Assembly (NCBI GenBank): GCA_963816725.1
Contig: CAWFMC010000024.1
Location: 62,001-126,000, forward strand
Reading direction: 5' to 3'
Source: CAVSUB01 sp963816725
Lineage (GTDB): Bacteria; Acidobacteriota; Vicinamibacteria; Vicinamibacterales; 2-12-FULL-66-21
DNA: 64,000 nucleotides
Part shown: positions 61,432 to 64,000 of the stretch, in pieces
Numbering within the stretch: position 1 is the stretch's first letter
Layout of the letters: the number at the start of each line of letters is the position of its first letter
The notes under the pieces: model-generated
What the model was told of the DNA's origin: nothing
The model's input: the letters and a program-made list of their open reading frames with translations, nothing else
The model's database searches: none
Translations under genes and position numbers: made by a program

Positions 61432-61789
61432 CGGGTCGGCCGGATCACGCGGCCCCAGAACGGGCGGTGGCGAGTCTGCTCACTTCCGGCTTGTAGGGCT
61501 CCGGCGGCTGCGCGGGCGACGAGGACCGGCCTGACCACCAAATGCGGGAGAGCAGGCCGGCGGACGGCCGAGCGGCTGGTCAGCAGGGAACGGTCGAATG
61601 CCGCCAAGCCGTCGGCAGTTAGCGCTGTCGACGTGCTCAGGGGTGCCGGACGTGTTTGCTGTACGGCCGATACCCTGAACGATTGCCGTCCCGCGTTCCC
61701 TGTCAAAGCCACCGTGCCTTCCTGAAACGGCTATAACGTCTGCTTCGGACCAGACTCGCCCAGGTGATCTGCTCCTTCTTGGCCACCCA
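61432..61789. other. Stretch without a gene
   Basis: About 360 bases where the missing 5' part of the receptor gene would be expected. The sequence does not continue the receptor in any frame. Nothing else recognised up to the MITE copy. Confidence 0.4.
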
Positions 61790-61915
61790 CTAGCAGGATG
61801 CTGAAAGACGCATCCTGAATGGCGGATGTCAGATGGAAGATGGCAAAACCCCAGTGTTTTCACATCTGCCATTTGCCATTTCACATCAGGCCGCCCCTTT
61901 TTCAGCGGCCTGCTA
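61790..61915. repeat. MITE-like element, copy 3
   Basis: Full-length copy starting CTAGCAGGATGCTG and ending CGGCCTGCTA. It differs from copy 2 at only a few bases (for example GAAAGACGC for GAAAAACGC and TGCCATTTGCC for TGCCATTTGGC). Confidence 0.8.
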
Positions 61916-61935
61916 CCCTGGCCCCTCGCGATGGC

Positions 61936-62166
61936 ATGCTATCTGCGCTCGCGACTGTGATGCCGACCCGAGAAGTCAGTAGAGCGCCGCGGCCGTTCTG
62001 GAGCGACGGCGCCCGCGCGCTGGCCGAGTCCGTCCTGGCGTTCGCGATCATCCTGGCGGCGCTCGCGATGGTCACCAATTGGCCACCGTGGACGTACGTG
62101 CTGCTCTGGTTCGTCACATGCTTCCTCTGGCCCAGCAAGCCCGTGCTCTGGAAGCGACGCCTGTAG
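61936..62166 (+). CDS. Small membrane protein
   Basis: The 76-residue product starts at ATG 61936 (or 61960). Two hydrophobic helices lie close together: LAESVLAFAIILAALAMVTNW and YVLLWFVTCFLW, ending in WKRRL. The frame starts just after the MITE. No family known. Confidence 0.5.
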   Translation: MLSALATVMPTREVSRAPRPFWSDGARALAESVLAFAIILAALAMVTNWPPWTYVLLWFVTCFLWPSKPVLWKRRL

Positions 62167-62349
62167 AACGCATTCGAGTCGGCCTCCAGCCACTCCGCCC
62201 ATGGGCGGCGCCGCGTTGACGAGTCGTACCGCGCCGGTGGTCATGCCGACGCTGAGTGAGACGCGATTGGGCGCGTGGTCGTGCCCGGCGTGCTTGACCC
62301 TGGCGAGCGGGGAGTGCCATACCTGTCGAAGCGCAGTAAATGGGCGTGC

Positions 62350-62355
62350 TACGAT
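62350..62355 (+). promoter_or_regulatory. Possible -10 element
   Basis: TACGAT eight bases before ATG 62364, in the context GTGCTACGATC that also precedes the gene at 46533. The -35 is weak. Confidence 0.35.
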
Positions 62356-62363
62356 CGCGCCCC

Positions 62364-62702
62364 ATGTCCGAGAATCACGGCGTTCGGTTGCGCCTGTGGG
62401 GGCTCGGCGTGGCAGTCGCGCTCCTCGGCGCCGCCTGGCTGTTGCCAGCATTGGCGCCAGTGGTGCTGCCAGCATTACCCCCGGCGCCCGCTCGGTTTAC
62501 CGCTGCTCGCGACGGGCGACTGCTGGCCAGGCACCGATACGGCAATGTTCCCGTGCGTGTAGTCGCACTCCCCGCCGCGACCAAGGACCAGCGCGTCTAT
62601 CCGATCGAACGGATCCGGGGGGATGCCCCGCCGCCCGGCGGGTATGCCGGCGTCGCGGAGGACCTTGCGACCGCACCTGGCAAGCGCCGTGTCGCTTGGT
62701 AG
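62364..62702 (+). CDS. Small exported or anchored hypothetical protein
   Basis: The 112-residue product has an N-terminal hydrophobic segment (LGVAVALLGAAWLLPALAPVVLPALP) preceded by basic residues, and then a short soluble domain (RDGRLLARHRYGNVPVRVVALPA). It could be a lipid- or helix-anchored protein. The family is unknown. Confidence 0.5.
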   Translation: MSENHGVRLRLWGLGVAVALLGAAWLLPALAPVVLPALPPAPARFTAARDGRLLARHRYGNVPVRVVALPAATKDQRVYPIERIRGDAPPPGGYAGVAEDLATAPGKRRVAW

Positions 62703-62979
62703 CCTCACTCATGTCGACCCTGTATCGTGAGAACTGGACCGGCCCGCGGGTGAAGCACAGTGACGGCTGCCGACTCGAGAAACCGACCGCCGGTCGGCAG
62801 CGCGACGATGTGAATTGTGGGTACATCGGTAGTGGGACGTTCCACGCTATGCGGCTACGAAATCCTCCAGAACTCGAGCGAGTAACGACGCGCGGAACCC
62901 CTTGGCGACGCCAACGCACCGCACCGGCTTTGTTCTGCCTGCCTCTCGCTGAAGCTAAGCACGTTAGCGCGGTTCCAAA

Positions 62980-63400
62980 TCACTCGCCATCAAACGCCAG
63001 TCCCTCCGGAAAGAAAACACACTGTGTCTTCTGGCGTTGCTCGACGCCAGCCTCGCTCCAGAGCCGCGACGCATCGCGTAGCACCAGCAGAGCGAACTCC
63101 AGTAGCCCCTCAACATCCAGCCCCGCCAGCTTCGCGCCATGCTCCTGCATCTCGAGGAGCGCCAGTTCCTGGCGGAGGCGATCGCGTTGCCGGTCATAGG
63201 TCGACCGGTCCACCCGCTGGTTCGAAAATCAACGCTGCATCGAGCGGGTCGAGCCTCTGTTGCACCGCCGCGGCCCGGCGAACGGAACGATCGAGTTGAT
63301 CGGTAGATGATCTCTGCAAGCCTCTGGACCAAGTTGCTGGGATGGCGGACCTACGCGTAAAACACTCGCTCGACATCGTCTCGAAGTACCTCAAATACAC
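62980..63400 (-). pseudogene. C-terminal remnant of another large serine recombinase
   Basis: The last 75 residues read VDRSTYDRQRDRLRQELALLEMQEHGAKLAGLDVEGLLEFALLVLRDASRLWSEAGVEQRQKTQCVFFPEGLAFDG, the typical tail of a serine-recombinase group different from those at the att sites. Upstream a second frame (VRRAAAVQQRLDPLDAALIFE) continues it after a shift near 63210. The catalytic and DNA-binding domains are absent. Confidence 0.72.
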
Positions 63401-63784
63401 CGTCAGCTTGGGTTGCTTGCCCTGATCTCACGGGACGGCAACCGCATAGGCTCCGAGTAGCGTGGGTGCGACGACCGTGCACCGGGGTAGGAAGGTCATC
63501 CTCCTGTGGCGGCCGCGTTCGACGGACCCGCCGGATCAATCCGGAGAGCTGGTGTCGATGGACCTCGGCTGTCCAGTGCAAGGGTGTCCCCAGCCGGCGC
63601 TATGGTAACGATCAGTCGCGAAGAATATTTCGACGGCCCGTCCGCGGATAAAGAGTCGCTGCGGCGTCTATCGCGACCGAGGCGGAGCGCAGACCTGTGT
63701 TGCGCCTCGGCTGACCGCGGGCGAATGCTTTGCGAGCGCGGGCGTTGGCGGTAAGCTGTCGCGGATCCAAGGAGTCTGACGCAT
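63401..63784. other. Stretch without a gene
   Basis: About 380 bases with no supported gene. AAGGAG at 63769-63774 is the ribosome-binding site of the next gene. Confidence 0.4.
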
Positions 63785-64000
63785 ATGCTGCGATCGACTG
63801 TTGTTCTCTGTGCCTTCTTGTTGTCTGACGCCACCTCAATTGCGGCGCAGAGCTCGCGCTTCGAGCCATCGTTGCTCGAGCGGCCGGACGTACGTGCCGC
63901 GATGCAGTCCGTTGACACGCGCGCCGGGGCGATCGTCGACGAGTGGATCAAGATCGTCGAAATCCCGGCGCCGTCAGGGAAGGAGCAGGCGCGCACGGAG
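63785..64000 (+). CDS. M20-type peptidase, N-terminal part
   Basis: ATG 63785 follows AAGGAG by ten bases. The 72 visible residues have a signal peptide (LRSTVVLCAFLLSDATSIAAQ) and then AIVDEWIKIVEIPAPSGKEQARTE, the usual first helix of M20/M28-type zinc aminopeptidases and dipeptidases. The gene runs out of the window, so the catalytic residues are not seen. Confidence 0.7.
   Translation, partial: MLRSTVVLCAFLLSDATSIAAQSSRFEPSLLERPDVRAAMQSVDTRAGAIVDEWIKIVEIPAPSGKEQARTE

Noticed and set aside
62201..63199. 332-aa plus-strand frame
   Set aside because: It includes a CxxC/CxxC-like stretch near 62290 but then runs through the anchored-protein gene and antisense to the recombinase tail; no family signal.
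1..64000. CRISPR array
   Set aside because: No series of short regularly spaced repeats; the only tandem repeat (51119-51262) has two units.
1..64000. Conjugation or phage structural module in the islands
   Set aside because: I found no relaxase, type IV secretion, terminase, portal or capsid gene, so the islands are not complete conjugative elements or prophages.

Overview
This is about 64 kb of GC-rich bacterial DNA. I infer an Acidobacteriota chromosome, probably of the Vicinamibacteria type. The main clues are a Ser/Thr kinase with a C-terminal beta-propeller, an Oar-like TonB-dependent receptor with the plug wording typical of that phylum, a DUF2934 protein, PEP-CTERM proteins, a YtxJ-type bacilliredoxin and many lone receiver proteins. 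This rests on recognised protein families, not on a database search.

Region 1 (1-17136) is compact, mostly intact chromosome. It holds the end of purA, a receiver-PilZ protein, a HAD hydrolase followed by a Mak-like ROK sugar kinase, YtxJ, a chlorite-dismutase-family protein, an aldo/keto reductase, Ku with a nucleotidyltransferase behind it, a BlaI/M56 regulator pair, an HI0933-type flavoprotein, receivers, an M4 metalloprotease overlapping an outer-membrane/SH3 protein, tRNA-Lys and tRNA-Glu.

Region 2 (17121-about 56.9 kb) is a tandem stack of genomic islands at the 3' end of tRNA-Glu. The last 16 bases of the tRNA gene (17121-17136) recur exactly at 44595-44610 and 55695-55710. Each copy is entered by the C-terminus of a related large serine recombinase on the minus strand. 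All three recombinases are broken. Island 1 (27.5 kb) is a patchwork: an Mrr-type nuclease, an exported FMN hydroxyacid oxidase, a broken CPBP protease, a secreted lipase, an amino-acid permease between two decayed ASCH repeats, a LuxR-hydrolase fusion, an isochorismatase-like hydrolase, a resolvase and a dead resolvase copy, an IS91-type element with a tyrosine recombinase, and a GT87-type mannosyltransferase-like protein. Island 2 (11.1 kb) looks like a self-contained satellite or cryptic integrative element: recombinase at one end; at the other an overlapping operon of excisionase-like HTH, 36-aa peptide, replication-initiator-like protein and zinc ribbon; in between, two PEP-CTERM proteins and several small zinc-finger and membrane proteins. 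Island 3 survives only as a 5'-truncated recombinase.

Region 3 (56.9-64 kb) is chromosome again but eroded: an intact 919-aa kinase, a TonB-dependent receptor with its middle deleted, two small membrane-type genes, the tail of a different serine recombinase, and the start of an M20-type peptidase.

Several repeat families link these regions: a MITE-like CTAG-bounded hairpin element (three copies, one internally deleted), a resolvase-associated end repeat (three copies), and a repeat carrying the tail of an ASCH-domain gene (three copies). Frameshifts are common in the islands and I saw none in the first 17 kb, which suggests real decay more than sequencing error.
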